Shown: positions 7,536-16,163 of the stretch, in pieces
Numbering within the stretch: the first letter of the stretch is position 1
Layout of the letters: every line of letters starts with the position of its first letter
Source of the DNA: Lacrimispora algidixylanolytica
GTDB lineage: Bacteria > Bacillota > Clostridia > Lachnospirales > Lachnospiraceae
Length of the DNA: 64,000 nt
NCBI RefSeq assembly: GCF_003609635.1
Contig: NZ_MCIA01000031.1
Span: forward strand, 1-64,000
Direction of reading: 5' to 3'
The notes under the pieces: generated by a model
Seen by the model: the letters and a program-made list of their open reading frames with translations, nothing else
The model's database searches: none
Told to the model about the DNA's origin: nothing
Made by a program: the position numbers and the translations under genes

Positions 7536-10055
7536 ATGAAGAAAGAAGAAAGAAATCGTAACATCATATTTTTTATTACTATCATATTAATGACAATTTA
7601 TCTTGGCTGGCGCCTCCTCTTTACCCTGCCCTTTGAAGAAGGAGCGCTTAATGTCATATTTGGAGCTTTGCTTCTACTGGCTGAGATCATGACCGTATTT
7701 ACTACCTTTGAACTTTTCTTTCAGAAGATGAGGATGGACCACTATCGGCTGGAATGCCCCGATATTCCCGATGATTGCTATCCCGATGTGGATGTTTTCA
7801 TTGCTACTCACAATGAGTCGGTGGATCTTCTTTATAAAACGGTAAATGCATGTACGTTTATGAGCTACCCAGATAAAAGCAAGGTACATATCTATCTTTG
7901 TGATGACGGAAACCGGAAAGAAATCAAAAAGCTTGCCGATGACTTTCAAATCGGATATCTTGGATTTTCCGGTAATAAGCATGCTAAGTCCGGAAACTAT
8001 AACTATGCGTTAGAACATACTTCTTCCCCACTGGTTGCCACCTTTGATGCGGATATGATTCCCCAGCATACCTTTCTTTTAAAAACGATTCCCTATTTCT
8101 TTCTCAAAGACTTTACAAAGGAAAATGGGGCATGGAGACCGCGCAGAGTAGAGGACAAAGATTACCGTTTAAAACTCGGTCTGATCCAGACACCCCAAAG
8201 CTTTTATAATCCTGACTTATTTCAGTTTAATCTGTATGCAGAGGGTAACATTCCAAACGAGCAGGATTTCTTCTCCAAAGAGATTAATACCATGAGAAAC
8301 TCCTCCAATGCCATTGCCTATACCGGCAGCAATACCGTGATTTTACGTAAGGCCATGGAAGAGATCGGCGGCTTTCCAGTACAAACCATTACTGAGGATT
8401 TCGAGACCAGCATAAGGCTTCAAAAGTCCGGCTACATTACCTATGCCACCGATGAAATACAGGCAGCCGGGCTTACCACCACTACCATAAAGAGTATGCT
8501 AATGCAGAGAATCCGCTGGGCGAGAGGCATTATACAGAGCCTACAAAACACCCATGCCATCTTTACTCCAAAGCTTCCTCTTTTATCAAAAATCACTTAC
8601 TTAAACAGTTATCTCTATTGGTGGTCCTTTTTTAACCGGCTGGTATTTATTCTCTCTCCCATCCTGTTTGCATTGTTTGATTTTCAGATCGTGAATACTG
8701 GCTTTGTAGAGATTATAATCTTTTGGCTTCCAGCGTACTTTTTTTACAGCATTTCCATGCGGTATTTATCAAGTAATATCAGAAACCAGAGATGGAGTCA
8801 GATCATTGACACCATATTTATGCCTTATCTGATTGTACCTGTAGTTCTCGAATCCCTCCACATACGTCAGAAAAAGTTCAAAGTAACCAATAAGAAGAAG
8901 GAAACGGATTACAAAGGTCTTCATTTTTCCCTCTTTGTTATTCCTCATGTAGTGCTTCTCCTCCTTTCCGCTGCTGCCATGGTGCGATTTTTAAACGGTA
9001 AATACGGATGGGCACTGTTTTACAGCAGTATTATCATTTTCTGGATCATCCACAACATGGTGTCACTGTTATATGCCATGTTCTTTATGTTAGGACGGCC
9101 TGCTTACCGCAGCAACGAACGAATCCGGGCAAATGAACAGATTAATGTTCAGTACCATAAGACAAGTCACGAAGCCAGGACCGTAGATGTATCGGAAAAT
9201 GGAGTTGCTTTTAAGGCCAAGACTCCCATGTATCTTCCGGAAGATGAGACCATCAAGCTTGTGATTTCAACACCGCTTTACAATGCATGTCTTATTGGAA
9301 AAATTGCTTATGTAAAGGAACACAGGGACGGTTGGCAGTATTCTGCTACTGTCACGCCAGTAGATGAAGCCAATAAGCGCCAGTATATGCAAATTATTTA
9401 TGACAGGTCGCACACACTTCCCATTCAGATGGATATGTGGATCACCGCCTACGATGACATACTAAGAAACATTCAAAAAAGAATCTCACAGCCCTTCTAT
9501 GACAGAAGAAAGCAACCTCGAATCATGCTTGATAAGCTGGTGGTTTTTTCTGATGGATCCAGTTGCCGTCTATTAAGCTTTAATTACCTTTATTTCTCTG
9601 CGGTTGACTTTCAAACTGAGAAAAGTATGGAAGAGACCTATACGTTTACTACTCCAGCAGGCACTTCCCTCTTGCTGAAACGAACGGGGAAATACATAAA
9701 TAATTCCGAAGAAGAACTTTTAGAAGTGGTGAATATAAAAGACCTGGTAACAGGGGCACTCATTGATAAGATTTTGGCAGAGATTACAGACGGAAAGAAA
9801 TATGGATTGATTCCTCATGAACTTCCTCCCGTTCAGACTCCTACTTCGGATATAGCTTTTTATGGAGGGGATGCTACCTTAGGTCAGGTAGATGAAATAG
9901 ATGAGATTATTAACCGACTCCAGGGGGAGCAGGTTATATACGAGCTTACGGATAATGATACGGATGAAATTGACGAGTTGGTTCGACGGATTCAAGGAGA
10001 CTTAATTGCTTTTGATCCAGAATTACTAATTGAGCTGAGCAAGTATGCTGTTTAG
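7536..10055 (+). CDS. Cellulose-synthase-like membrane glycosyltransferase with c-di-GMP PilZ domain
   Basis: An 839-residue inner-membrane GT2 enzyme. Two N-terminal helices (9-30, 38-60) are followed by a cytosolic catalytic domain with DVDVFIATHNES, DDG (123-125), DAD (171-173), TED (286-288) and QRIRW (324-328), the full processive-synthase set. Helices lie at about 360-520. A PilZ domain has both c-di-GMP motifs, RSNER (525-529) and DVSENG (551-556). A second PilZ-like part starts near 655 with RKQPR but has lost DxSxxG. The tail holds two similar blocks, DEIDEIINRLQG and DEIDELVRRIQG. BcsA family members polymerise UDP-sugars and export the chain, but no BcsB, BcsZ or BcsC gene is nearby, so the polymer may not be cellulose. 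Confidence 0.82.
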   Translation: MKKEERNRNIIFFITIILMTIYLGWRLLFTLPFEEGALNVIFGALLLLAEIMTVFTTFELFFQKMRMDHYRLECPDIPDDCYPDVDVFIATHNESVDLLYKTVNACTFMSYPDKSKVHIYLCDDGNRKEIKKLADDFQIGYLGFSGNKHAKSGNYNYALEHTSSPLVATFDADMIPQHTFLLKTIPYFFLKDFTKENGAWRPRRVEDKDYRLKLGLIQTPQSFYNPDLFQFNLYAEGNIPNEQDFFSKEINTMRNSSNAIAYTGSNTVILRKAMEEIGGFPVQTITEDFETSIRLQKSGYITYATDEIQAAGLTTTTIKSMLMQRIRWARGIIQSLQNTHAIFTPKLPLLSKITYLNSYLYWWSFFNRLVFILSPILFALFDFQIVNTGFVEIIIFWLPAYFFYSISMRYLSSNIRNQRWSQIIDTIFMPYLIVPVVLESLHIRQKKFKVTNKKKETDYKGLHFSLFVIPHVVLLLLSAAAMVRFLNGKYGWALFYSSIIIFWIIHNMVSLLYAMFFMLGRPAYRSNERIRANEQINVQYHKTSHEARTVDVSENGVAFKAKTPMYLPEDETIKLVISTPLYNACLIGKIAYVKEHRDGWQYSATVTPVDEANKRQYMQIIYDRSHTLPIQMDMWITAYDDILRNIQKRISQPFYDRRKQPRIMLDKLVVFSDGSSCRLLSFNYLYFSAVDFQTEKSMEETYTFTTPAGTSLLLKRTGKYINNSEEELLEVVNIKDLVTGALIDKILAEITDGKKYGLIPHELPPVQTPTSDIAFYGGDATLGQVDEIDEIINRLQGEQVIYELTDNDTDEIDELVRRIQGDLIAFDPELLIELSKYAV

Positions 10056-10090
10056 TTCGGTTGTGATGATATAAATTAGGGGGGAATGTT

Positions 10091-10396
10091 ATGAATAAAA
10101 AAGATGGATTGAAACTGCCTCAGATTCCAATTACCGCACCATTTCTTTTAGAAGCGTTTATATTTCAATGCTTTCGTTTTGCAGAATGGAGAAATGATGT
10201 AAGCCTAGACATACAATTTAGGATTCTTTGTGGTTCTTTGGCTATTGCTTTCATGTTTCTTTACTATTATATTACCCTTTTTATAGGGGTTCTAAAATCT
10301 GGTGACAAGAATGATAAAATCAAGCAACTTCTATATATCAGTCTTTTTGCTGTTTTAGGATTAGGAACTTTTCTAATTAATTATTTTATTGCTTAA
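10091..10396 (+). CDS. Small integral membrane protein, unknown function
   Basis: A 101-residue protein with two clear hydrophobic helices (about residues 45-67 and 80-100) and a hydrophobic N-terminal part. A strong AGGGGGG ribosome binding site precedes the ATG. It lies 35 bases after the cellulose-synthase-like gene on the same strand and before the shared terminator, so it is probably co-transcribed and could be an accessory subunit. It resembles neither BcsB nor BcsF/G. I do not recognise the family. Confidence 0.6.
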   Translation: MNKKDGLKLPQIPITAPFLLEAFIFQCFRFAEWRNDVSLDIQFRILCGSLAIAFMFLYYYITLFIGVLKSGDKNDKIKQLLYISLFAVLGLGTFLINYFIA

Positions 10397-10414
10397 ATGG
10401 GAAATGGCATATTG

Positions 10415-10476
10415 AGGTCCGCCCAGAAACTGACTTGTGTCTTTCTTAAGTCAGTTTTGGGGCGGACCTTGTTTTA
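10415..10476. terminator. Bidirectional terminator between convergent genes
   Basis: AGGTCCGCCC (10415-10424) pairs with GGGCGGACCT (10460-10469), and AAACTGACTT pairs inside with AAGTCAGTTT. A T-rich tail follows. It ends the plus-strand glycosyltransferase unit and the minus-strand sulfur cluster. Confidence 0.88.
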
Positions 10477-11694
10477 TCTACAAATGCGATTAATCTCAAC
10501 AGGCGTAATTTCACCTTCTAATTTTTCCTGAATTTGATTATCCTTAATCCAAAGGGCACAAGGCCCTTCGTCAACACCAAGCCTTTTTGCAATACCATCT
10601 GATTTATAAATATCAATACAAGATACCCGGACTTCACTGTGGCTTTGCTCAAAGTCTTTAAACAATGGCAGAAGCTCTCTGGAATATGTATCAACTCCGT
10701 TATAAATATAAACCAAAGACGGGTTCCCTTCATTCATGACCTGCTTCTTGAAAACTTCAGATTCAGAAAGATACCTCTCTGCTCCATAACCTGCAACAGC
10801 CCCATCTCCCACTGCGGTTGCAACCTGCTTTAAGAATTTATCCCTCACATCTCCTATGGCATAGACTCCTGGTAGGTTGGTTTCCATCCGTTCATTGGTG
10901 ATTAAATATCCACCTCGGTTCATAGTAAGAACTCCCTGAAATAATTCCGTGTTTGGCAGATATCCGATGAATAGAAAGCAACTGTCTACCTGCACCGGAA
11001 GGGCTTCCCCTGTCTTTACATTCTTTAATATCACGGTATTCAGCCTTTCGTCTCCTTCAAAGCTATCTACAACAGTATTCCATAGAAACTCCATCTTGGG
11101 ATTTGAAAGGGCCTGAGCCTTTGCAATCTCATTGCAATCCATTTTACCATTGTCATGCATGACTGAGACAATCACTTTATCTGCAAACTTGGTTAAAAAC
11201 ATTCCTTCTTCAATGGCTGCATCCCCACTGCCAATTACCATCACTGTTTTACCGGAGTTAGCGGCTGCGTCACAGGTTGCACAAAAGGAGATTCCCTTAT
11301 CATAGAGATAACGCTCCTCGTTTCTTGCACCTGTAAGACGAGGTTTTCCACCACTTCCGATGATGACAGCCTTTGCCTCATAAACATTCCGGAAGGTTTC
11401 CACCTTTTTGATATCACCTTCTAAGGATACCGCCTTTACATCCGTTAATTTAAAATCCACACCAAACTTTTTTGCCTGCTTATGAAACAAATCCATAAGA
11501 CCAAGTCCAGTGGCTCCATCAGGGAAACCTGGATAATTTTCAATTTCATTGGTGTATGTGGCAAGACCGCCCACCAGAGTTTTTTCTATAATCAAAGTTT
11601 TTAGCTTTGCTCTCCCACAGTAGATGCCGGCAGTCAAGCTGGCTGCTCCGCCTCCTATGATGACAACATCATATTGCTCTGTCTTCTTTTCCAT
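10474..11694 (-). CDS. Thioredoxin-reductase-like flavoprotein with C-terminal thioredoxin-like domain
   Basis: About 406 residues. Residues 8-310 are a TrxB-type pyridine nucleotide-disulfide oxidoreductase: FAD site VVIIGGGAASLTAG, redox pair CATC (138-141), second Rossmann motif VIGSGDAA and the C-terminal AIGDVRDK. Residues about 320-406 form a thioredoxin/glutaredoxin-like fold (PSLVYIYNGVDTYSRELLP) in which the CxxC is missing, so it cannot be a normal dithiol exchanger. It is the last gene of a YeeE/TusA cluster, suggesting that it reduces persulfide or thiol intermediates from imported sulfur. Start: ATG at 11694 after GGAAAG; an upstream extension is not supported. Confidence 0.75.
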   Translation of the reverse strand: MEKKTEQYDVVIIGGGAASLTAGIYCGRAKLKTLIIEKTLVGGLATYTNEIENYPGFPDGATGLGLMDLFHKQAKKFGVDFKLTDVKAVSLEGDIKKVETFRNVYEAKAVIIGSGGKPRLTGARNEERYLYDKGISFCATCDAAANSGKTVMVIGSGDAAIEEGMFLTKFADKVIVSVMHDNGKMDCNEIAKAQALSNPKMEFLWNTVVDSFEGDERLNTVILKNVKTGEALPVQVDSCFLFIGYLPNTELFQGVLTMNRGGYLITNERMETNLPGVYAIGDVRDKFLKQVATAVGDGAVAGYGAERYLSESEVFKKQVMNEGNPSLVYIYNGVDTYSRELLPLFKDFEQSHSEVRVSCIDIYKSDGIAKRLGVDEGPCALWIKDNQIQEKLEGEITPVEINRICR

Positions 11695-11775
11695 TGTAAT
11701 CTTTCCTTTCAAAATCACTCTGTTTTGCCCGTATATACATAAATTTTGGAGCAATCAAAACGATTGCTCCAGTCT

Positions 11776-12324
11776 TTACATAAAGTATTTTGCAAGCAGT
11801 TTACTTCCAATAAACGCACCCACCAAAAGAAAGGCTCCAAACACCCAACCAGATAAGGAAAAAGAAGCAATTGCCGTAAATAAGGCTCCAATGTTACAGC
11901 CATTTGCAAGTCTAGCGCCGTATCCCATGAAAAGACCACCTAGAATCGCTGCTACTACCTGCCGCAAGGTCTTAATCTTTTTAATCTTAAACTGAGAGGC
12001 AAATAACGTGGCAGCCAAAGCTCCTATAATGATTCCAAGATTTCTGATGGAACCTCCATCAACAAGAAAGCTGGTATATAACTCCTTTTGCATTTTCTCG
12101 GGCGCATAGTAGGCCCAGCCGCTGGCATCACCTCCAAGGGCATTGTAGATCCAGGTTCCCCAGACTGCAAAGGTACTAGTTACTCCCCAGCCTTTTTCAA
12201 ATACGTTGAAATGAGCGATCTGGAACACTGCAAGTAAAACAGCTCCTGTCACATAGGTCAAAGGTTCCTTTAGCAGTTTCTTGTAAATCGGATGGTCGCC
12301 CAGTTTAATAAAGAACTCTTTCAA
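11776..12324 (-). CDS. YeeE/YedE-family sulfur transporter, C-terminal half
   Basis: A 182-residue membrane protein with about five hydrophobic segments and the conserved cysteine motif ARLANGCNIGALF (around residues 133-145), which lines the substrate path in TsuA (YeeE) thiosulfate transporters. Full-length TsuA has two such halves in one chain; here the other half is encoded by the 230-residue gene two positions upstream. The start is a TTG at 12324 with AGGTG upstream. The substrate could be thiosulfate or a related sulfur or selenium species; the TusA neighbours favour sulfur transfer. Confidence 0.78.
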   Translation of the reverse strand: MKEFFIKLGDHPIYKKLLKEPLTYVTGAVLLAVFQIAHFNVFEKGWGVTSTFAVWGTWIYNALGGDASGWAYYAPEKMQKELYTSFLVDGGSIRNLGIIIGALAATLFASQFKIKKIKTLRQVVAAILGGLFMGYGARLANGCNIGALFTAIASFSLSGWVFGAFLLVGAFIGSKLLAKYFM

Positions 12325-12353
12325 ATTGATTCACCTACTTTCACAGCAGTCAT

Positions 12354-12581
12354 TTACTTTGTTTTCTCAATAATGATTTCCCATTCTCCGTCATCCACTT
12401 CTTCGATTTCAACATTGTGTCCCTGCTTTCTCGCCCATTCTGGCACGTTCTTCATGGCACAGCTATGATCAATAGAAACCACAAGCACATCTCCTACGGA
12501 CAGTTCGCCTATTTTTTTCTCTGTTTTCATTAAGGGAACTGGACAAGCCTCTCCCAAACAATCTAATGTAAATTCAGCCAT
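12354..12581 (-). CDS. TusA-family sulfurtransferase
   Basis: A 75-residue protein with the TusA/SirA signature DCLGEACPVPLMKT; Cys13 in CPxP is the persulfide carrier. The family relays sulfane sulfur between enzymes and, as TsuB/YeeD, accompanies YeeE transporters. It sits between the two YeeE halves, so it probably accepts sulfur from the transporter on the cytoplasmic side. ATG start after AAAGGAG. Confidence 0.85.
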   Translation of the reverse strand: MAEFTLDCLGEACPVPLMKTEKKIGELSVGDVLVVSIDHSCAMKNVPEWARKQGHNVEIEEVDDGEWEIIIEKTK

Positions 12582-12606
12582 TTTTTAATCTCCTTTTCCT
12601 TTTCAA

Positions 12607-13299
12607 TTATTCCATGGTACCCATCTTCTTTTCCTGCCATTTCGCAGCCGCTATGTAAAGCAGAACAATAATGATTCCCTGTACCAGGATTGCTCCGAAC
12701 CAGCCAAACACATCGGGCAAATATATTTTGGGCGCATTCTCATTGAATTTTCCCCAAAAGCCCATATCATGAGCGCCCCAGGCAGAACCTGCTATGAAAA
12801 ATACCAGTACTAACATCTGCATGAGAAACCCTTCTCCTACACGCATCAGCGTTCCCGATGCACAGCCGCCTGCAATTACCATACCAATTCCAAACAATAC
12901 TGCCCCCAATGCTAGTGGCAATCCGATTGGAGATACACCTGCCATATTTAGATTGGTTTCTGCTTCTTTTAATACACTGGCATACTTGATTGCCCAAAAT
13001 CCCACACTTGATAATGCAACCGCCACAAGAACTGCCCTCGTTACGGATGTGCTTCCAGTAATGCACGGGTCACGGAATGCTGCTGTAAAACAAAATCTGG
13101 ATCTTTGCAAGATATAACCAAACGCAATTCCAAATCCCCAATAAACCGGAAGCTGATTGTTCCCCCGCCCCAAGTAAAATCCAAAAGCAATGATGAGTGC
13201 GGTAAGCAAAATGGCATATGGAATCTGGCTCTTCTTTGGCTTTCTTTGCTTACGTGCTCTTTGGGTACCTGATGAGGTACCTATGTTGGTCTCTGACAC
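12607..13299 (-). CDS. YeeE/YedE-family sulfur transporter, N-terminal half
   Basis: A 230-residue protein with a basic N-terminal tail (residues 1-25) and about six membrane segments. Conserved cysteine motifs RSRFCFTAAFRDPC and IAGGCASGTLMR match the first repeat of YeeE/YedE proteins. It is the first gene of the cluster and most likely pairs with the 182-residue half. The start is GTG at 13299 with GGAGG upstream. Divergent to a LysR gene; the large inverted repeat at 13397-13431 lies between them. Confidence 0.78.
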   Translation of the reverse strand: MSETNIGTSSGTQRARKQRKPKKSQIPYAILLTALIIAFGFYLGRGNNQLPVYWGFGIAFGYILQRSRFCFTAAFRDPCITGSTSVTRAVLVAVALSSVGFWAIKYASVLKEAETNLNMAGVSPIGLPLALGAVLFGIGMVIAGGCASGTLMRVGEGFLMQMLVLVFFIAGSAWGAHDMGFWGKFNENAPKIYLPDVFGWFGAILVQGIIIVLLYIAAAKWQEKKMGTME

Positions 13300-13396
13300 T
13301 TAAATCCTCCCCTCTGCTATGGCCTAGTTTGATAATAATATAACAATCTACGTTTCTGATTATAACACATTCGTCATTTTTCAGTTAATCAACATT

Positions 13397-13431
13397 TTTA
13401 TGGGGTATAAGATATCCTTATACCCCATAAA
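13397..13431. promoter_or_regulatory. Perfect 15-bp inverted repeat, probable LysR operator
   Basis: TTTATGGGGTATAAG (13397-13411) and its exact reverse complement (13417-13431) flank the 5-base centre ATATC. It is in the intergenic region between the YeeE cluster and its LysR gene. There is no T-run, so a protein-binding site is more likely than a terminator. Confidence 0.65.
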
Positions 13432-13541
13432 GTGGATAATACTGGTCACTGGTTCTTATTTTTGATATAATCATATCAATATTTTTTCGGGAACTGTACC
13501 TACATGGATTGTGTTAGATCTTTATTAGAAAGGCGGTTAAA

Positions 13542-14441
13542 ATGAATATTCAGAATCTAAAGATGTTTCTAAAGATCGTGGAATCAGGCAGTATCTCAAA
13601 GGCCGCGGAACAAATGAATATCAGCCAGTCTGCACTAAGTCAACAGCTTAGGGTCATGGAGCAGGAAATCGGCTCCCTTCTTTTTGAGCGTAATTATAGT
13701 GGTGTGATCCCCACTCAAGCTGGCTCCATTGTATATCAGCGGGCCATTGAGATGGTAACAGCCTACGACAGAATGTTCCTTGATATTGCCAATGCTCAAA
13801 ACCAGAATAAAATTATACATATCATTGCAAATCCCTGTGTCTATTCCTACGCCCTTCCCTGCACCATGTTTCATGTAAAGAACAGCTATCCTCAATACAC
13901 GCTTCAGATGGAGGTTATGTCCAGCAGCCAGATTGAGGAAAAAATTGCAAAGGGTTATGCGGATATGGGGATTATCATTGGGAAACCAAAGAATAAAAGC
14001 CTTTCATTCAAAAAGGTGTTTTCCGACCGTTTTTTCCTGGTCGCTGGGGAGAAGATGGAGATTCCAGAATCCCTATCCTGTGAGGATCTTTACCGTTATC
14101 CTCTTCTTATGCTTGTAAAGACTCAAAAGACCAGACAGCTCATCGATAAGGTGCTGAGCCAAAATGGAATCCAGATCAACCGGCTCCACATTCCTTATAC
14201 CCTAGAATCCACCGAATCCATAAAGCTGTCTGCTATCAATGGATTCGGTCTGGCATTTCTTCCTTATATGGCAATGAAAAAGGAGCTTTACCATAAGCAG
14301 CTTAGGATCATTGACTGCCCATGCCTGGAATTTGAAAACGGGTATTATTCCATTCGTCATAGCAGTCAAGTCCCGATTCGAAGCGAATCATCAAAGCTAA
14401 TCAATTATATGGAACGAGTATTAAAAGAGACTATTTGCTAG
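13542..14441 (+). CDS. LysR-family regulator of the sulfur cluster
   Basis: A 299-residue LysR-type protein. The N-terminal winged helix (GSISKAAEQMNISQSALSQQ) is intact and residues about 88-290 form the effector-binding domain. It is divergent from the YeeE/TusA/TrxB-like operon and followed by a second TusA gene in convergent orientation, with an 11-base overlap. By position it should control sulfur uptake, in the manner of CysB/CysL relatives; the effector is unknown. ATG start after GAAAGGCGG. Confidence 0.8.
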   Translation: MNIQNLKMFLKIVESGSISKAAEQMNISQSALSQQLRVMEQEIGSLLFERNYSGVIPTQAGSIVYQRAIEMVTAYDRMFLDIANAQNQNKIIHIIANPCVYSYALPCTMFHVKNSYPQYTLQMEVMSSSQIEEKIAKGYADMGIIIGKPKNKSLSFKKVFSDRFFLVAGEKMEIPESLSCEDLYRYPLLMLVKTQKTRQLIDKVLSQNGIQINRLHIPYTLESTESIKLSAINGFGLAFLPYMAMKKELYHKQLRIIDCPCLEFENGYYSIRHSSQVPIRSESSKLINYMERVLKETIC

Positions 14442-14652
14442 CCGTAACGGTAATTTCCCATACACCATTCATCACTTCATCCGAACAATATTTTAGATGG
14501 TTGGCTTTGCAAAAAGACTCCAGGTTCTTTATGGTACAGCTATGGTCTGTAATCAGCAAGTAATCTTCTCCGCTTTGTATGGACTTCATAACAGATTTCA
14601 GTTTCATGACAGGAACCGGGCATATTTCACCAAGGCAATCTATTTTTTTCAT
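14431..14652 (-). CDS. Second TusA-family sulfurtransferase
   Basis: A 73-residue TusA/SirA protein with DCLGEICPVPVMKL; Cys11 of CPxP is the acceptor. It is similar to the TusA protein between the YeeE halves and may be a second relay partner of the same system. Its 3' end overlaps the LysR gene by 11 bases tail to tail. Strong GGAGG ribosome binding site before the ATG. Confidence 0.8.
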   Translation of the reverse strand: MKKIDCLGEICPVPVMKLKSVMKSIQSGEDYLLITDHSCTIKNLESFCKANHLKYCSDEVMNGVWEITVTASK

Positions 14653-14689
14653 GAAACGACCTCCTTTTGATTTTTATAGATTAAACCAA

Positions 14690-14956
14690 TCAATATCTTG
14701 CCCCCAGAAGTTCTGCTTTGGCTAATGCATCCGTTTTTAAGATATCACCTTTTGCATTTACATTTGGAACTGTAAGGATCTCAACATCATTCACCTTCAG
14801 GTAATGCATGAGGCTGTTATAGGTATGTATGATCCCGTCAAATACGTCTGAGTCCCCGGCGCACGGCAACCCCCTATTTTCTTTTTTGCAACCTCAAATT
14901 TTGTTACTTTATGACCGTTTTCATAATTTACTATTCCTTTCGTCAGAACTATTTTA
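14690..14956 (-). pseudogene. Flavodoxin-family oxidoreductase, internally deleted remnant
   Basis: On the minus strand short pieces of one gene remain in order: KIVLT (N-terminal strand), KGIVNYENGHKVTKFEVAKK then KIGGCRA, and, in another frame, CAGDSDVFDGIIHTYNSLM, VEILTVPNVNAKGDILKTDA and a final LLGARY before TGA. These match the start, the CxxC approach and the C-terminus of flavodoxin-fold NAD(P)H oxidoreductases like the intact gene just upstream (14997-15563). The FMN-binding loop and the middle third are missing. It fills the otherwise gene-free interval. Confidence 0.6.
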
Positions 14957-14996
14957 TGGGGCTAACGTTAGCTGCTCAAATATCTGAATCCATCTA

Positions 14997-15563
14997 TTAA
15001 CTCACAGGGTTATTTACATTAATTGATTTGCCCAGCTCATATGCTTTTGTAAGCATTTCATGACCCTTAATATCGCCTAGCTGCATCACACCACCCGCAA
15101 GTACGTCTCCTAAACTTGACCAGTGGATATGATTTAGAAGATTGTGATAATAGTTAAGAATTTCATCAAAATCATGGTCCGCTGCTGCCATCAGCAGGAT
15201 ACTTTCTTTACGAATGTTATCGTAATTCGGATCACATTCTTCGATTGCATACAGACGGTCAAAGGCAGTTTTTAGCTGTCCGCTCCAGCTCCAATAATAC
15301 AAAGGAGAAGCCAGCACAACGATATCAGCCTCCTTATATACTGGATATATTTCTTCCATATCATCCTTTTGGACACATGGTATAGCAGGATTTTTTCCGC
15401 CTCTAAAACAACCTTTACAGCCATGGATATTCATATGATCCAAAAAGAACGTGGTCACCGTGTTTCCTGATTCTCTTGCCCCTTTGACAAATTCTTCTAC
15501 CAATAAAGACGTATTTCCATTTTTTCGGGGACTTCCGTTTAATACCACAATTTTACCGCCCAT
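14997..15563 (-). CDS. Flavodoxin-family NAD(P)H-dependent oxidoreductase
   Basis: A 188-residue protein with the FMN-phosphate loop NGSPRKNGNTS (residues 9-19), the HGCKGCFRGG cysteine pair and ASPLYYWSWSGQLKTAFDR, all typical of the iron-sulfur-flavoprotein-like flavodoxin family in anaerobes. Such enzymes reduce quinones, flavins or electrophiles. It is divergent from an HxlR regulator, the classic arrangement for electrophile- or redox-induced reductases. A decayed relative lies immediately downstream, suggesting a past tandem duplication. Confidence 0.8.
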   Translation of the reverse strand: MGGKIVVLNGSPRKNGNTSLLVEEFVKGARESGNTVTTFFLDHMNIHGCKGCFRGGKNPAIPCVQKDDMEEIYPVYKEADIVVLASPLYYWSWSGQLKTAFDRLYAIEECDPNYDNIRKESILLMAAADHDFDEILNYYHNLLNHIHWSSLGDVLAGGVMQLGDIKGHEMLTKAYELGKSINVNNPVS

Positions 15564-15621
15564 ATCATATCTCCTTTTTTTACAAAATTGACTTAAGTTA
15601 TCATATATATTATAATTTAAC

Positions 15622-15649
15622 CAAGTATGTGTATTAGGTCAAGTACGCA
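15622..15649. promoter_or_regulatory. Direct repeats in the reductase/HxlR intergenic region
   Basis: CAAGTATGTG (15622) and CAAGTACGCA (15640) are direct repeats 18 bp apart, close to two helical turns, between the divergent flavodoxin-type gene and HxlR gene. A TATAAT box is at 15611-15616. This is a plausible HxlR binding region. Confidence 0.4.
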
Positions 15650-15685
15650 CATTCATGTAGTATACTAACCTTAAGGAGAGTGAAA

Positions 15686-16018
15686 ATGGATCTTAAAAGT
15701 ATATCAAGCTCTGATCTTGAAAATAGTGGATTTATGTACACCTTGTCCCTCATTAATGGAAAATACAAGATGGTGATTTTATATTGCCTCATGGAATTTG
15801 ATATTGTACGATTTAATCAGATGAAAAAGTATATTAACTCAATTTCTTACAAGACACTGAGTTTAACTTTAAAAGAAATGGAAGCCGACGGTCTGGTTCA
15901 CCGTGAAGAGTACCCCCAGATACCACCCAAGGTGGAATATAGTTTGACTGAGCGAGGAAGATCTCTCATTTCCATACTTGATGCTATGTGTACATGGGGG
16001 GAGGAAAACAAAGACTAA
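15686..16018 (+). CDS. HxlR-family transcriptional regulator
   Basis: A 110-residue winged-helix protein. TLSLINGKYKMVILYCLM, SYKTLSLTLKEMEADGLV and REEYPQIPPKVEYSLTERG are the HxlR (YodB/HypR) hallmarks. Members sense quinones, aldehydes or hypochlorite and control adjacent reductases; here the partner is the divergent flavodoxin-type oxidoreductase. The family's usual N-terminal redox cysteine is not present, although Cys residues occur later (YCLM and MCTW), so the sensing mode is uncertain. ATG at 15686 is 7 bases after AGGAG; an in-frame GTG at 15680 is too close. Confidence 0.8.
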   Translation: MDLKSISSSDLENSGFMYTLSLINGKYKMVILYCLMEFDIVRFNQMKKYINSISYKTLSLTLKEMEADGLVHREEYPQIPPKVEYSLTERGRSLISILDAMCTWGEENKD

Positions 16019-16163
16019 GCTGCTGGATCTCAGACTGATTATGCAAAAATCCACACTATCTTTTTCACTATGTCGCCTGATGAAGAAGATAATGTGGTTT
16101 GAAAACTTCCTTCCATCCAGTTTAGTATATCAATGTAGTGCACTGCGTGGTTTAATGTAGGCG

